From positions 1 through 64,000 of the forward strand of contig JAFUFU010000019.1 of assembly GCA_017469785.1 (NCBI GenBank): DNA of 64,000 nt. The letters run 5' to 3'. Positions 35,552-44,449 of this stretch are shown in pieces. Source of the stretch: Treponema sp. (GTDB lineage: Bacteria; Spirochaetota; Spirochaetia; Treponematales; Treponemataceae). The position numbers and the translations under genes are program-made. Numbering within the stretch: the stretch's first letter is position 1; each line of letters starts with the position of its first letter. The notes below the pieces were generated by a model. It saw only the letters and a program-made list of their open reading frames with translations, made no database searches and was not told the origin of the DNA.

Positions 35552-36436
35552 TTGAAGGCACGACATCTCAAGGCGTGGTTTTTCCGCCTCACCTTTTTTC
35601 TTCTCTTCTCCTTAGCCGCCAGTGCAGACGGCGTTCTTGTCGATTATTACGGAGTCGTCTCAGCGTCAAGCGACACGAACATGCTCAAAATGGCACAGGA
35701 CGTATTCTTTACCCAGCTGAAATCCATTGACGGGGTCACTGTTGACGACAAGCGCCCTGATATCTCAAAGGCCTCCTCGGCAATCCCGTCATTCATGAAC
35801 ACGAACGCTGGAATATATTTCTATGCGGAGATTACAGACACAAAAAATGAGTCCGGGCAGACTGTCTGGAACTGCAGGTTCAATGCCGTCACGGCAAGCG
35901 ATGGCATCACCCACTCCACCAGCGAAAACTATGAATCCTACTACAAAATCCTTGTTGGCGCAAAAAACGCCATAGAAAAGGTTCTCTCGGACCTAAAGGC
36001 ACCGGCACCGGAATTCGCAGGCGCGAACAAGTCCAATCTTGCCACTGACTTCAAGACCGGAGTTGACATAGAATCTCTTGCAGGAACATGGAGCGGAGAG
36101 CCTTTCGCCGACAAAATAATCATACTCCGCGGCGGGCGAGGCTTCGTCATCTTCAAAAACGGAGCCACCATGAACATAAAGATTTCCGTAAAAAAAGCCG
36201 TGGTGGGCGGAAAATCAACAAACCTGGAAATCACACAGGTGGGAAAATCAAACGCATCCTTTTTCCCAGAGCTTCCCCGGGAGCAGGCCCTAGAATGCGC
36301 CTCGCAGGCAAAGCCAATCACCTGGAATTTCTCCCTTACATCCGCCGATACGCTTGAGGGAATAAAAAACACCGTCATTTCTACGAACAACGGTGTGGAA
36401 CAGGGCATTTTGAACTCAAGCTGGACCAGAAAATAA
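35552..36436 (+). CDS. Secreted protein of unknown function
   Basis: A 294-residue protein with a good signal peptide ('FFRLTFFLLFSLAASADG', cleavage after ASA). The mature part has an N-terminal alpha/beta domain that looks like a lipid- or FlgO/TolB N-like fold ('ANSDTNMLKMAQDVFFTQL'-type), and a beta-rich C-terminal half (~190-294) with 'LAGTWSGEPFADKIIILRGG'. The best start is TTG 35552 with a GGAG Shine-Dalgarno eight bases upstream; a longer frame runs into smpB. It lies 28 bp behind smpB. Confidence 0.75.
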   Translation: MKARHLKAWFFRLTFFLLFSLAASADGVLVDYYGVVSASSDTNMLKMAQDVFFTQLKSIDGVTVDDKRPDISKASSAIPSFMNTNAGIYFYAEITDTKNESGQTVWNCRFNAVTASDGITHSTSENYESYYKILVGAKNAIEKVLSDLKAPAPEFAGANKSNLATDFKTGVDIESLAGTWSGEPFADKIIILRGGRGFVIFKNGATMNIKISVKKAVVGGKSTNLEITQVGKSNASFFPELPREQALECASQAKPITWNFSLTSADTLEGIKNTVISTNNGVEQGILNSSWTRK

Positions 36437-36487
36437 AGACATCCTGACCTTACATGGATTTCCTGGCTTCACTTTTCTATCATAGAT

Positions 36488-36504
36488 AGCCGACACGGCT
36501 TTTT
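36488..36504 (+). terminator. Short intrinsic terminator after the smpB unit
   Basis: AGCCG (36488-36492), loop ACA, CGGCT (36496-36500), then TTTT. The stem is short (5 bp) but GC-rich. It sits between two convergent genes. Confidence 0.5.
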
Positions 36505-36505
36505 C

Positions 36506-37093
36506 CTAGCAGTGGATTTCAACGGCTCCTTCACGCACGACTTTCACATTGCCGCTTTCATCAATGGCAACGATTGTCGAGGGAACTCCGCCTTTTTTAT
36601 CTCCGTCGTCAATGATAAGCTCGACGTCTTTTCCAAATTCGTCTTTTATCTGCTGTATATTGTCAAGGACAGGATGACCGCTTCTGTTTACGCTGGTTGA
36701 ATAAATCGGCGCACCGCAGCGGGCAATAATTTCCCTCAGCCATTCATCCCCGGGGCAACGGAAGGCTGTCGTCTCGAAATTCCCGTCCTCGGCAAAAGTA
36801 TGAACGATAATCGTAAGGGGCCCAGGCCATTTTTCAAGCAGCTCCGCAGGAATCACATCCCTGGTATATTTTTTTACATCCTCTGGCTTTGCAATAAGTT
36901 GAATAAGGTTTTTGCCTTCATCACGATTCTTTATTGCACAAATTTTCTCATATGTATGGTATGAATAATGTCGTCCGTCAACGATTCCAGAAAAACCATA
37001 AACGGTATCTGTCGGAAGAACGACAACCTTTCCCCGGCGAATATAATCAACGGCTATCTGTACAGACTCTAAATCAGATTTGCGGCAAATCAT
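36506..37093 (-). CDS. tsaC: Threonylcarbamoyl-AMP synthase (TsaC/YrdC family)
   Basis: A 195-residue YrdC-domain protein that makes threonylcarbamoyl-AMP for the t6A modification of tRNAs. Key blocks: 'GKVVVLPTDTVYGFSGI', 'KNRDEGKNLIQLIA' (KxR motif), 'WPGPLTIIV' and 'YSTSVNRSGHP'. Its start lies 20 bp inside the end of the upstream FtsB-like gene, so the two are coupled. Confidence 0.9.
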   Translation of the reverse strand: MICRKSDLESVQIAVDYIRRGKVVVLPTDTVYGFSGIVDGRHYSYHTYEKICAIKNRDEGKNLIQLIAKPEDVKKYTRDVIPAELLEKWPGPLTIIVHTFAEDGNFETTAFRCPGDEWLREIIARCGAPIYSTSVNRSGHPVLDNIQQIKDEFGKDVELIIDDGDKKGGVPSTIVAIDESGNVKVVREGAVEIHC

Positions 37094-37571
37094 AGACTGG
37101 TATCCCCTTTATTTTTATTTTATTTTTCCTTGCATCATGTTCTTTCATTCTGAAATCTTTGAGCATCAAATAAAGGTATGTCACAAAAAACATCAGCAGG
37201 CCCGCGACCTTGCAGAACCATTCTGGCAGAGAATAGGGTTCTATTGATTTTATAGGCGTTCCCGTCTCAAAGTGGTACTCATCAATATTTATAAGTCCGT
37301 TAATTTTTACGATTTTTTCGCCGTCGCGGACATATCCCATTTTTCTGGCAAAGCCGGCGATGACATCCGGGTCTTTTTCCAGTGCCGTATATTCAAGGGA
37401 GAGACTGTCATTTATTTTCTGTATTTCGTCCGCACGGGCGCTAAGGATTCGTTTCTGTTCCCGAAGCTGCTCATTCGCCCAAAGTCCGTCCGTTCCACAC
37501 GTGAAAGAGACAAGAACGTAAATTGCAGTTCCGGCCAGGGAGGCAACGAGAATCCTGAACATTTTTATCAT
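37074..37571 (-). CDS. FtsB/DivIC-like septum formation protein
   Basis: A 165-residue protein: N-terminal membrane helix (~5-25), a coiled coil (~35-75; 'LREQKRILSARADEIQKIND'), 'DPDVIAGFARKMGYVRDGEKI', which is the FtsB/DivIC consensus after the coil, and unusually a second membrane helix near the C-terminus (~118-140; 'VAGLLMFFVTYLYLML'). The family bridges FtsL and FtsQ at the division site. The added C-terminal helix is atypical for FtsB. The next gene is tsaC, overlapping. Confidence 0.75.
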   Translation of the reverse strand: MIKMFRILVASLAGTAIYVLVSFTCGTDGLWANEQLREQKRILSARADEIQKINDSLSLEYTALEKDPDVIAGFARKMGYVRDGEKIVKINGLINIDEYHFETGTPIKSIEPYSLPEWFCKVAGLLMFFVTYLYLMLKDFRMKEHDARKNKIKIKGIPVYDLPQI

Positions 37572-37761
37572 AGCCTTCTGAATATCGGCTGAAAGAGCGG
37601 AATTCTAAAATATTTTTCAACATGAAAAAAAAATTGGACTTTTACGGGCTATGTATGTTAAAATAGATAGATAAAGTGTAATTTTAGTAAGAAAAACTGC
37701 CGATACTAAAGCAAAACTTTTCTTAATTTAAGGAAAAATTCACTTTCGCAAGGGGAACAAT

Positions 37762-40551
37762 ATGAGTGATTCAGATAAAACAAATGAACTTGACAATTAC
37801 GGCGTTTGGGTCAAAAAACCGCCACGTACCGTTTCATCTGAAAATGTAGAAGAACAGACAGACAACAACTCTGATATAAGCGATTTACCTGATTTCGCAA
37901 GCATAGATGTCGTTGACAGCCCGCTTGACGGCTCTGATCCAGATTCTGAGGACACAACTCTCTCAGCAGACGAGCTTGCAAACATCAGCGAATCAAGTTT
38001 CGCTGCAGAGCCTGCCGCATCAGATTCAACAGGCTCAGGCGAAACAGAAGAAATCTCGCTGGATGAGTTCATTGACGGAGGCGTTTTTGAAGGCGACGAT
38101 GCAAATTCCGCACCGGCAACTCCGGCAGCAGAGCCGTCTTCTTCCCAGGAAGAGTCTCTTTCAGCCGATGATTTCACGGAGTCAAGCGACATTACAATAT
38201 CTGATTCACCAAGCGTCTCGGATGCCCCTGTCCTTTCAGACGATGGACCAATCGACATAGATCTTTCATTTGATGATTCTGATTCACAGCCATCCATGGC
38301 TTCAAGCTCATCTTCGTCAGCCCCGGTAAAAGAGGTGTCTGGCTCGGAAGACGTGGACTTAAGCGATTTTGGCGTTGATTTCGGCGATGACTCTTCCGCA
38401 TCGAGCAGCACTTCCCCTTCAGACGACGGAACAGAAAGCGTTGACCTGAGCGATTTCGGCGTTGATTTCAGCGATGACGCCTCACCGGCGCAGGAAAGCG
38501 CGCCTGCATCAGAACCAGTCATAAACGACGACGGAACGGAAGAAATCTCCCTTGATTCATTCGGATTTGACATCAATGCCGAAGAAAGCAAGGACGAAGC
38601 TCCTGCAGAAACAGAAGCAAGCAACGAGGAATCAGTTTCTGAGGCCTCAGAAGATACTCTTTCCCTTGAAGATACCGACTCTCCGTCACTTTCTGTCGAA
38701 GCAGATGATGACGACGCCGGAAACATTTCTATAGAAACAACTCCTGCATCTGAGCAGAGCGCATCATCCTCACAGGCCTTTACGACCCAGGACAGCGATG
38801 ACTTTGACCTTGATTCAATCATGGACTCAATCGAAGACGAAAACGGTAACACAACGTCATTGAATGATGTCGCAGCAGTCAGCGAAGAGGCCGTACCTGC
38901 AGAAGAAGCAGCTCCAGCTGCCACTCAGACACCGGCAGAAGAAGACATCCCGGTTGAAGAGCCGGCTGTCAATGACATAGTTGATATGGATGAGCCTGTT
39001 TTTGAGGAGACAGCTGTAGATATTCCAGAAAGCCTGGCAGAAGGAGACAACCCCTTCTCTCTTCCTGCAGACGATGAATTCATTTCTCCGGCAGCAGAAG
39101 AAGCGACTGTCAGCGAAGCACAGGCCGATTCTCCGGTTATCGAAGAGGCAGTATTTGAAGAGCCTGTTATTGAAGAAACTGTTGTCGAGGAGCCTGCTAT
39201 TGAAGAAACAGCAATTGAGGAGCCAGTAACAGAAACACAGGTCTCATTTGATGACACGGCGGAACAGGCTCCGACTTCTTCAGAAACTCCGGCAAAAGAG
39301 GAAGCCGCTCCGGCAACGGAAGCAAAAGCAGATACGGAAATCAGTTCTGCGGCAAACAGCATTCTTAGCCAGATTGCATCTGAGCTCTCATCTCTCAGAA
39401 ACGAAATCTCAAATCTCAAGAATGAATTTGAAGAGCTCAAGAACAAGGAGCCGGCGGCCCCAGCGGCAGAAGAAACTGTTCCTGCAGCCGAAGAAGAAGA
39501 AGCTGTCTCGGAGTCCAGCGGAGGGTTCTTCGGAAGTGAGGATGAAGACGATACAATCGCCCTCTCCCTTGACGAAATGGACAACATCCTCAACACAGTG
39601 GAAATTGTCGAGGAAGAAGCACCGTCTGTTCCTGAATCAGCACTTTCAAGCACAGAAACAAGTGATGAACCTGAGCTCACAGCTGATACAATAGAAGAGC
39701 CGTCTGCAGAGGAAGTTCAGGAGAGCACAGAAGATTCCCTTGACTTCTCCAATGACACCATTGAAGAGCCTGTCCTCGACGATATCGATACAAACATCGC
39801 AGAAGAAGAGCTTCCTGAAGAAATCCTTGTTCCAAAATCAGAAGACATTCTCGTCGAATCAAGTCAGGAAAATCTCATTGATGAGATTCCTCAGGAACAG
39901 GTCAGCCTTGAGGAGACAGAAGAAGAACTTGCAATCACAGAGCCAAGCGATGAAGTTGCTCCAGATTCAACAGAAGATATTGACTTTGAGATTGCTGAGA
40001 AGGCCGAGGATTCCAGCGAAGACTCACTCATTGACGAGCCATTCATTTTTGATGAATCAGAGCAGGCTTTGAGCGAGCTTCCTGATGAATCTGACGATAA
40101 TGCGACACTCTCCGCTGACGAACTGGCAAATATTGCCGCGGTCTCTAGCAGAGAGGAAATCATCGAAGAGCCTGCCGAGAGTATTGCCGAAGAAGAAGCA
40201 TCAGAAAACGAAAGCTCTATTCCATCAGTAAGCGATATTCTCGGAGATGTGGGCGGCGATGACTCTTCAGAAGAAGCAAGCGGCGTATCAATCACCGAAG
40301 GTGAGCTTGACGATCTTCTTTCATCAGAAGCGGCCCTTACCGACCAGAATCTCAAATATCTTGAGGAAGAAGAAAAATCTGAGCCAGTTCAGTCTTCTAT
40401 TCCAAACAATCTTCAGAAAGAAATCAAATCGGTTCTTTCATATATGGATCAGCTTTTGGAAAATCTTCCAGAAGAAAAAATTGCTGAATTCGCACAGTCA
40501 GAACAATTTGAAACCTACAAAAAATTGTTCAAGGAACTTGGACTCGACTAA
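37762..40551 (+). CDS. Giant acidic low-complexity protein with short repeats
   Basis: A 929-residue, extremely acidic protein rich in Glu, Asp, Ser, Ala and Pro. The N-terminal 'YGVWVKKPPRTV' (13-24) is the only basic patch. LSADELANI occurs at 67-75 and again at 783-791. 'VDLSDFGVDF' is repeated near residues 200 and 230 with a variant at ~265; a run of EEPxxEE units lies at ~455-490. A coiled coil (~530-565; 'ILSQIASELSSLRNEISNLK') and a conserved-looking C-terminus ('LENLPEEKIAEFAQSEQF', 'ETYKKLFKELGLD') flank the disordered parts. It has no membrane helix or signal. It resembles a cytoplasmic scaffold with many docking motifs. GCCGATAC (37699-37706) upstream resembles a sigma28 -10 but lacks its -35. 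First gene of a five-gene unit. Confidence 0.8.
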   Translation: MSDSDKTNELDNYGVWVKKPPRTVSSENVEEQTDNNSDISDLPDFASIDVVDSPLDGSDPDSEDTTLSADELANISESSFAAEPAASDSTGSGETEEISLDEFIDGGVFEGDDANSAPATPAAEPSSSQEESLSADDFTESSDITISDSPSVSDAPVLSDDGPIDIDLSFDDSDSQPSMASSSSSSAPVKEVSGSEDVDLSDFGVDFGDDSSASSSTSPSDDGTESVDLSDFGVDFSDDASPAQESAPASEPVINDDGTEEISLDSFGFDINAEESKDEAPAETEASNEESVSEASEDTLSLEDTDSPSLSVEADDDDAGNISIETTPASEQSASSSQAFTTQDSDDFDLDSIMDSIEDENGNTTSLNDVAAVSEEAVPAEEAAPAATQTPAEEDIPVEEPAVNDIVDMDEPVFEETAVDIPESLAEGDNPFSLPADDEFISPAAEEATVSEAQADSPVIEEAVFEEPVIEETVVEEPAIEETAIEEPVTETQVSFDDTAEQAPTSSETPAKEEAAPATEAKADTEISSAANSILSQIASELSSLRNEISNLKNEFEELKNKEPAAPAAEETVPAAEEEEAVSESSGGFFGSEDEDDTIALSLDEMDNILNTVEIVEEEAPSVPESALSSTETSDEPELTADTIEEPSAEEVQESTEDSLDFSNDTIEEPVLDDIDTNIAEEELPEEILVPKSEDILVESSQENLIDEIPQEQVSLEETEEELAITEPSDEVAPDSTEDIDFEIAEKAEDSSEDSLIDEPFIFDESEQALSELPDESDDNATLSADELANIAAVSSREEIIEEPAESIAEEEASENESSIPSVSDILGDVGGDDSSEEASGVSITEGELDDLLSSEAALTDQNLKYLEEEEKSEPVQSSIPNNLQKEIKSVLSYMDQLLENLPEEKIAEFAQSEQFETYKKLFKELGLD

Positions 40552-41435
40552 TGGAAACAGAAAATACAAAAGGCGGCTTGCTCCGCAGAGCGCAAAACGT
40601 TCTTGCGGATGTCACCCCCACATTCACAAATTGGTCAAAACGCTCTGGCTTCATCCGGACGGCTATTCTCGCGCCATGCAGCACCGCAGAAGGAGATTTC
40701 TATTACGTTACGGATGCCTTCGGACTGACCGGACGGGAAATGGCTCTGCTTACGGAGACTCGTGATTTCTGGATGAAAACACTCTCTAAAGCCTTTGAAT
40801 GGCAGTGCTTTTCAAGAGATTTCAACGAACTCGATAAATTCGACGGGCTTTTTGAAGAGGACGTGTTCACAAATATTAATAAAATTTTCTTTCTCCCCTT
40901 CAAAGAAAAAGAGAATCCGCTTATATTTGTACTCATTGAGCTTGATGATGACGATGACATAAATCTGGCCCCTGCCTCGGAAGTGGCGGTCATGCTGAAA
41001 AACATCGTTGAATTCAAGAATCAGCAAAGCAAAATTCTCGCAAAATTTGACAAAAACATTGACACAGGGCTTGGAATCTCGGAAAGCCGTCTGTATCTGC
41101 TTTCTCTGAAGGTCTGTATCGATGAAGAACTGTCAGGAGTCGAGCTTCCAGGCGATGAGCTAAGGAATCTGGTCATCGACTCAATCACAGGAGCCGCGCA
41201 GACAATCGTTGCACCGCTTTTCCGCGCGCCGAACTGCTCGCATATCGGTACGAAAGGCGAAATAAAGGTCGTTCTCTTTGCAAAAGATGAGGAAGACGAA
41301 CAGCTGCTCGCCTACCATGTTTCCCGAACGCTCATCTGCCTTTTAGGAACAAAAGCGACAAAGCAGATTCTACTGCTTTCTGCCGGCTTGTGTTCGAACA
41401 AAAAAGGAACCATCGCCTTCCTCTGTCAGGGCTAG
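40551..41435 (+). CDS. Unknown conserved protein of the MAF cluster
   Basis: A 294-residue protein whose ATG overlaps the upstream stop by one base (TAATG). Mixed alpha/beta: 'FKEKENPLIFVLIELDDDDD' and 'LLSLKVCIDEELSGVELPGD' are hydrophobic strands followed by acidic loops. There is no signal peptide or membrane helix, and no family is recognised. Its tight coupling to the acidic protein and the MAF genes suggests it works in the same pathway. Confidence 0.75.
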   Translation: METENTKGGLLRRAQNVLADVTPTFTNWSKRSGFIRTAILAPCSTAEGDFYYVTDAFGLTGREMALLTETRDFWMKTLSKAFEWQCFSRDFNELDKFDGLFEEDVFTNINKIFFLPFKEKENPLIFVLIELDDDDDINLAPASEVAVMLKNIVEFKNQQSKILAKFDKNIDTGLGISESRLYLLSLKVCIDEELSGVELPGDELRNLVIDSITGAAQTIVAPLFRAPNCSHIGTKGEIKVVLFAKDEEDEQLLAYHVSRTLICLLGTKATKQILLLSAGLCSNKKGTIAFLCQG

Positions 41436-41447
41436 CAGGCGGCGCAA

Positions 41448-42953
41448 TTGGAAGCAATTGAATCCGCTCTGAGCTTCGAGGCAAGCCGTTCTGGCGAGCT
41501 TACATGCTCATTTCAGGGGAAATATTTTCATTCAAAATACAATCCGCGCACGGAGGGAGAAAGGTTTGCCGAAAACATTCAGGCAGATTTTTCTCCTCTT
41601 TGTATTTTTGTTCTTGAGCCGGCCCTCTCCTACTGCGCTCCCTACATCAAAAAACGTTTTCCAGAGGCGCTTGTATGCGCAATCCGATTCACCAGGGCAT
41701 TTTCCGACAGCGACAGGGAATGGAATCATGTTTTTTATCTTAAAGAAGGCAAAATTTCCCTAGGAGAAGAGCTTTTTTCAACACTGGGGGAAGAAAAACT
41801 GTGCGCAAGCCTTTCCTTTGATTGGCCAGCGACAAAACAGGCCTTTCCGCAAGAAAATACAGAAAGCTGGAATGAAATCAAAAAATCGATTCTCAAATCA
41901 AGGGACGTAATCGCCACCCGCGCCTATTTTTCAAAACGCTGGCTGAAAAATTCCATCATTTTTGCATCCTGTATAAAAAAAGCCTGCATATTGGCAAAAG
42001 GAAGCGAAAGCATTGTCATAACGGCATCAGGACCAAGCCTTGGCCCCTCACTTCCCTTCATCAAGGAAAACAGAAAGAGATTTTTTCTTATAGCCCTTTC
42101 ATCAAGCTATCTTCCGCTTTCCAGCTACGGCATTAAAGCCGACATGGTGATTTCAAGCGACGGCGGATATTGGGCAAAAAAACATCTTGACTTTCCCCAA
42201 AAACAGACCGAATTATTTGCCATAGAAGCCGAGGGAGCCGTCCCAAGACACATTCTTGCGGAAGATGCGGTCATTCCCCTTGCTTATCCAGACGGGCTTG
42301 AAACCGATTTTTTGAAAGCTGTCGGCTGTCCCTTCATGATTTCAGAACGCAACGGAACGGTTGCAGGAACGGCTCTCACATTTGCGGCCACTATGACAAG
42401 CGGCCCGATATATCTGTGCGGCCTTGATCAGGCAGCAAGCCCGGCTTTTCAGCACACTCAGCCAAATGCGCTTGAAACAGACAACGCCAGAAGGGATTTC
42501 AGGCTCAAACCTGTCGAGACCCGGATAAGCGCATCCAGATTCAATTCAAGCTCAGTCCTTGAGATTTACAGGAACTGGTTCATCACAGTCTCCCCTCGGT
42601 TCTCAAAGAATGTATTCCGCCTTTCGGATAACTATCACTACGAATACGCGCTCGGAGACATAAGGGATATAAACTGGGATGATTTTTCAAGGAAAGAATC
42701 TGGCAACAATGAAGTCCCCAAAAAAATCAAAATGTCAGAATATTCCGTATCAGGCAAAAAAGAAGAGCGCAGGGAAAAGATTCTCAAAAGCCTTGCCGAG
42801 CTCTCAAAGACTCAGAAATTCATTGATGAAGTATTTCCTATGGAGGCGATTCTAATCAAACGCGAGCTGTCCGACACAAAGGCTCAGAACCTTCGCATGA
42901 ATCTGGCCGAAAAAACAAGGAAGCTGCTTTCGGAATGTTCAAAATTGCTGTAA
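41448..42953 (+). CDS. MAF/DUF115 family protein, first copy (motility-associated glycosyltransferase-like)
   Basis: A 501-residue protein with the DUF115 core 'ASGPSLGPSLPFI', followed by 'KADMVISSDGGYWAKKH' and 'GPIYLCGLDQA'. The family transfers nonulosonic-acid sugars to flagellins in Campylobacter and Aeromonas. The start is TTG 41448, 12 bp after the preceding stop. The N-terminal ~150 residues differ from those of the second copy. In this genome it may modify flagellin or another surface protein; no nonulosonic-acid biosynthesis genes are in the window. Confidence 0.82.
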   Translation: MEAIESALSFEASRSGELTCSFQGKYFHSKYNPRTEGERFAENIQADFSPLCIFVLEPALSYCAPYIKKRFPEALVCAIRFTRAFSDSDREWNHVFYLKEGKISLGEELFSTLGEEKLCASLSFDWPATKQAFPQENTESWNEIKKSILKSRDVIATRAYFSKRWLKNSIIFASCIKKACILAKGSESIVITASGPSLGPSLPFIKENRKRFFLIALSSSYLPLSSYGIKADMVISSDGGYWAKKHLDFPQKQTELFAIEAEGAVPRHILAEDAVIPLAYPDGLETDFLKAVGCPFMISERNGTVAGTALTFAATMTSGPIYLCGLDQAASPAFQHTQPNALETDNARRDFRLKPVETRISASRFNSSSVLEIYRNWFITVSPRFSKNVFRLSDNYHYEYALGDIRDINWDDFSRKESGNNEVPKKIKMSEYSVSGKKEERREKILKSLAELSKTQKFIDEVFPMEAILIKRELSDTKAQNLRMNLAEKTRKLLSECSKLL

Positions 42954-42970
42954 AAAGTGCAGGACGAAGA

Positions 42971-44449
42971 ATGAGCGAAAAAACAGAATATTCACAGATT
43001 ATCGAAGCAAAAGACGGAAACCTGATTCCTCTGTGCAGGAAGCCGGGGTCAGAGCAGGAAGTCGCCCTGCATTCAAAATACAACCCAAAGCGTGAAGCAG
43101 AGGGATTTTGCAGCGGGATAGATGGAAGCTGCCTTTTCTTTATCGTCTTGGGGCTTGCCGGCGGCTATCACATAGAGAAGCTCCATGAAACAGTCCCAAA
43201 AGCAAAGATTCTCGTCGTTGAAAGCTCAGAAAATGCAATTTCTTTTCTGATGCAGATTCCGCAAGTCAGAGCCGTCTCAGAACTTCCGCAGGTTTACATC
43301 ACGGACGAGGCGCGCCTGAAAGACAGCGTGCTGAGCCTTTACAAGCCTGCGATTCACGGGAACCTCACGATTCTCTCCCTGAGGCAATGGGAAGCCGTAT
43401 TTCAGGACAATGAAAAAAAATGCAAGTCAATAATACAGGAAGCGATTCAATTTCTCGCAGCAGACTTCTCGGTTCAAAGTCACTTCGGGAAAATCTGGCA
43501 GAAGAACATCTTTTTAAATCTTGCCCTTGCAGGAAAAACAAAATCATTCTCCGATATAAGAGCAACAATCCCCGGAGAAAAACTGAAAAAAACAGCAGCA
43601 ATCATTGCCGCCGGCCCTTCTCTCAACCAGTCACTTCAAGAACTTAAACTCCACAGAGACGAGTTTTTTGTCATAGCGACAGACACTGCTTTCTCGGCCC
43701 TTTCAAAACAGGGACTTGCCTGCGACGCCGTTGTTTCTATCGACGGACAAATGGTTTCCCACCAGCACTATATGGAAGATATTTCAGGAAGCCCGATTTT
43801 TGTCTTTGACCTGTGCGCCAATCCCTCTGCCGTACGAAAAGTACTGGAAAGCTCATGCAGCGTCCTGTTTTCGGAATCCGGACATCCGCTAGCTCAATAC
43901 GCATCCTTTTTTTCAGGAATCCGCCATTTTTTGCATCTGGAATCAGGAAGCGGGACCGTCACAATAGCGGCAGCAAGCTTCGCAAAAGCCCTGGGATTCT
44001 TAAAATTCCGCTTTTTCGGAGCCGATTTTTCTTTCATAGACGGACAGCCCTATTGCCGGGGAACATACCTTGAAACGCAATTCCACGGGAAATCAACTCG
44101 GCTATCATCCGCAGAGCAAAGCTATTCAGCCCTCATGTTCAGGACTCCCCTTACCAAAATCGCGGAAAACATAATGACAAGCGAAGTTCTCACGGCTTAT
44201 AAAAACTCCCTCGATGATTTCATGAAAAGGAAAGACGAGCCTTCACCTGAAAACACCTGGGAGCCTTTTGATATCAAGGCATTTAAAGCACAATATTGCA
44301 AGGAATTAAAGAAAGCATTCAAATCAGAGGACCAAATTGACGAAAACAGTTATGCACTCACGACCCTCCTTCCGCTGTGCGCAAAAATGGGAAAAGGGGC
44401 GGCTTTTCTTGCATACCTTAAAACATTAAGATATACTGAATTGTTATGA
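42971..44449 (+). CDS. MAF/DUF115 family protein, second copy
   Basis: A 492-residue paralogue. The N-terminal part has 'GLAGGYHIEKLHETVPKAKI' with 'LVVESS', typical of MAF N-domains; the core has 'AAIIAAGPSLNQSLQEL', 'CDAVVSIDGQMVSHQHY' and 'GADFSFIDGQPYCRGTYLET'. I start at ATG 42971 with AGGA seven bases upstream; an earlier ATG at 42935 overlaps the first copy. It ends 4 bp inside the next gene. Two adjacent, quite diverged MAF genes suggest different acceptor or donor use. Confidence 0.85.
   Translation: MSEKTEYSQIIEAKDGNLIPLCRKPGSEQEVALHSKYNPKREAEGFCSGIDGSCLFFIVLGLAGGYHIEKLHETVPKAKILVVESSENAISFLMQIPQVRAVSELPQVYITDEARLKDSVLSLYKPAIHGNLTILSLRQWEAVFQDNEKKCKSIIQEAIQFLAADFSVQSHFGKIWQKNIFLNLALAGKTKSFSDIRATIPGEKLKKTAAIIAAGPSLNQSLQELKLHRDEFFVIATDTAFSALSKQGLACDAVVSIDGQMVSHQHYMEDISGSPIFVFDLCANPSAVRKVLESSCSVLFSESGHPLAQYASFFSGIRHFLHLESGSGTVTIAAASFAKALGFLKFRFFGADFSFIDGQPYCRGTYLETQFHGKSTRLSSAEQSYSALMFRTPLTKIAENIMTSEVLTAYKNSLDDFMKRKDEPSPENTWEPFDIKAFKAQYCKELKKAFKSEDQIDENSYALTTLLPLCAKMGKGAAFLAYLKTLRYTELL

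Noticed and set aside
37672..37706. sigma28 promoter before the acidic protein gene
   Set aside because: GCCGATAC is close to the -10, but the TAAAGTGT candidate for the -35 is about 8 bases too far away.
37797..39680. Long Ser-rich antisense frames within the acidic protein gene
   Set aside because: They mirror the biased GAA/GAT/TCA codons of the sense gene and have no start signals; the sense frame is coupled to its neighbours.
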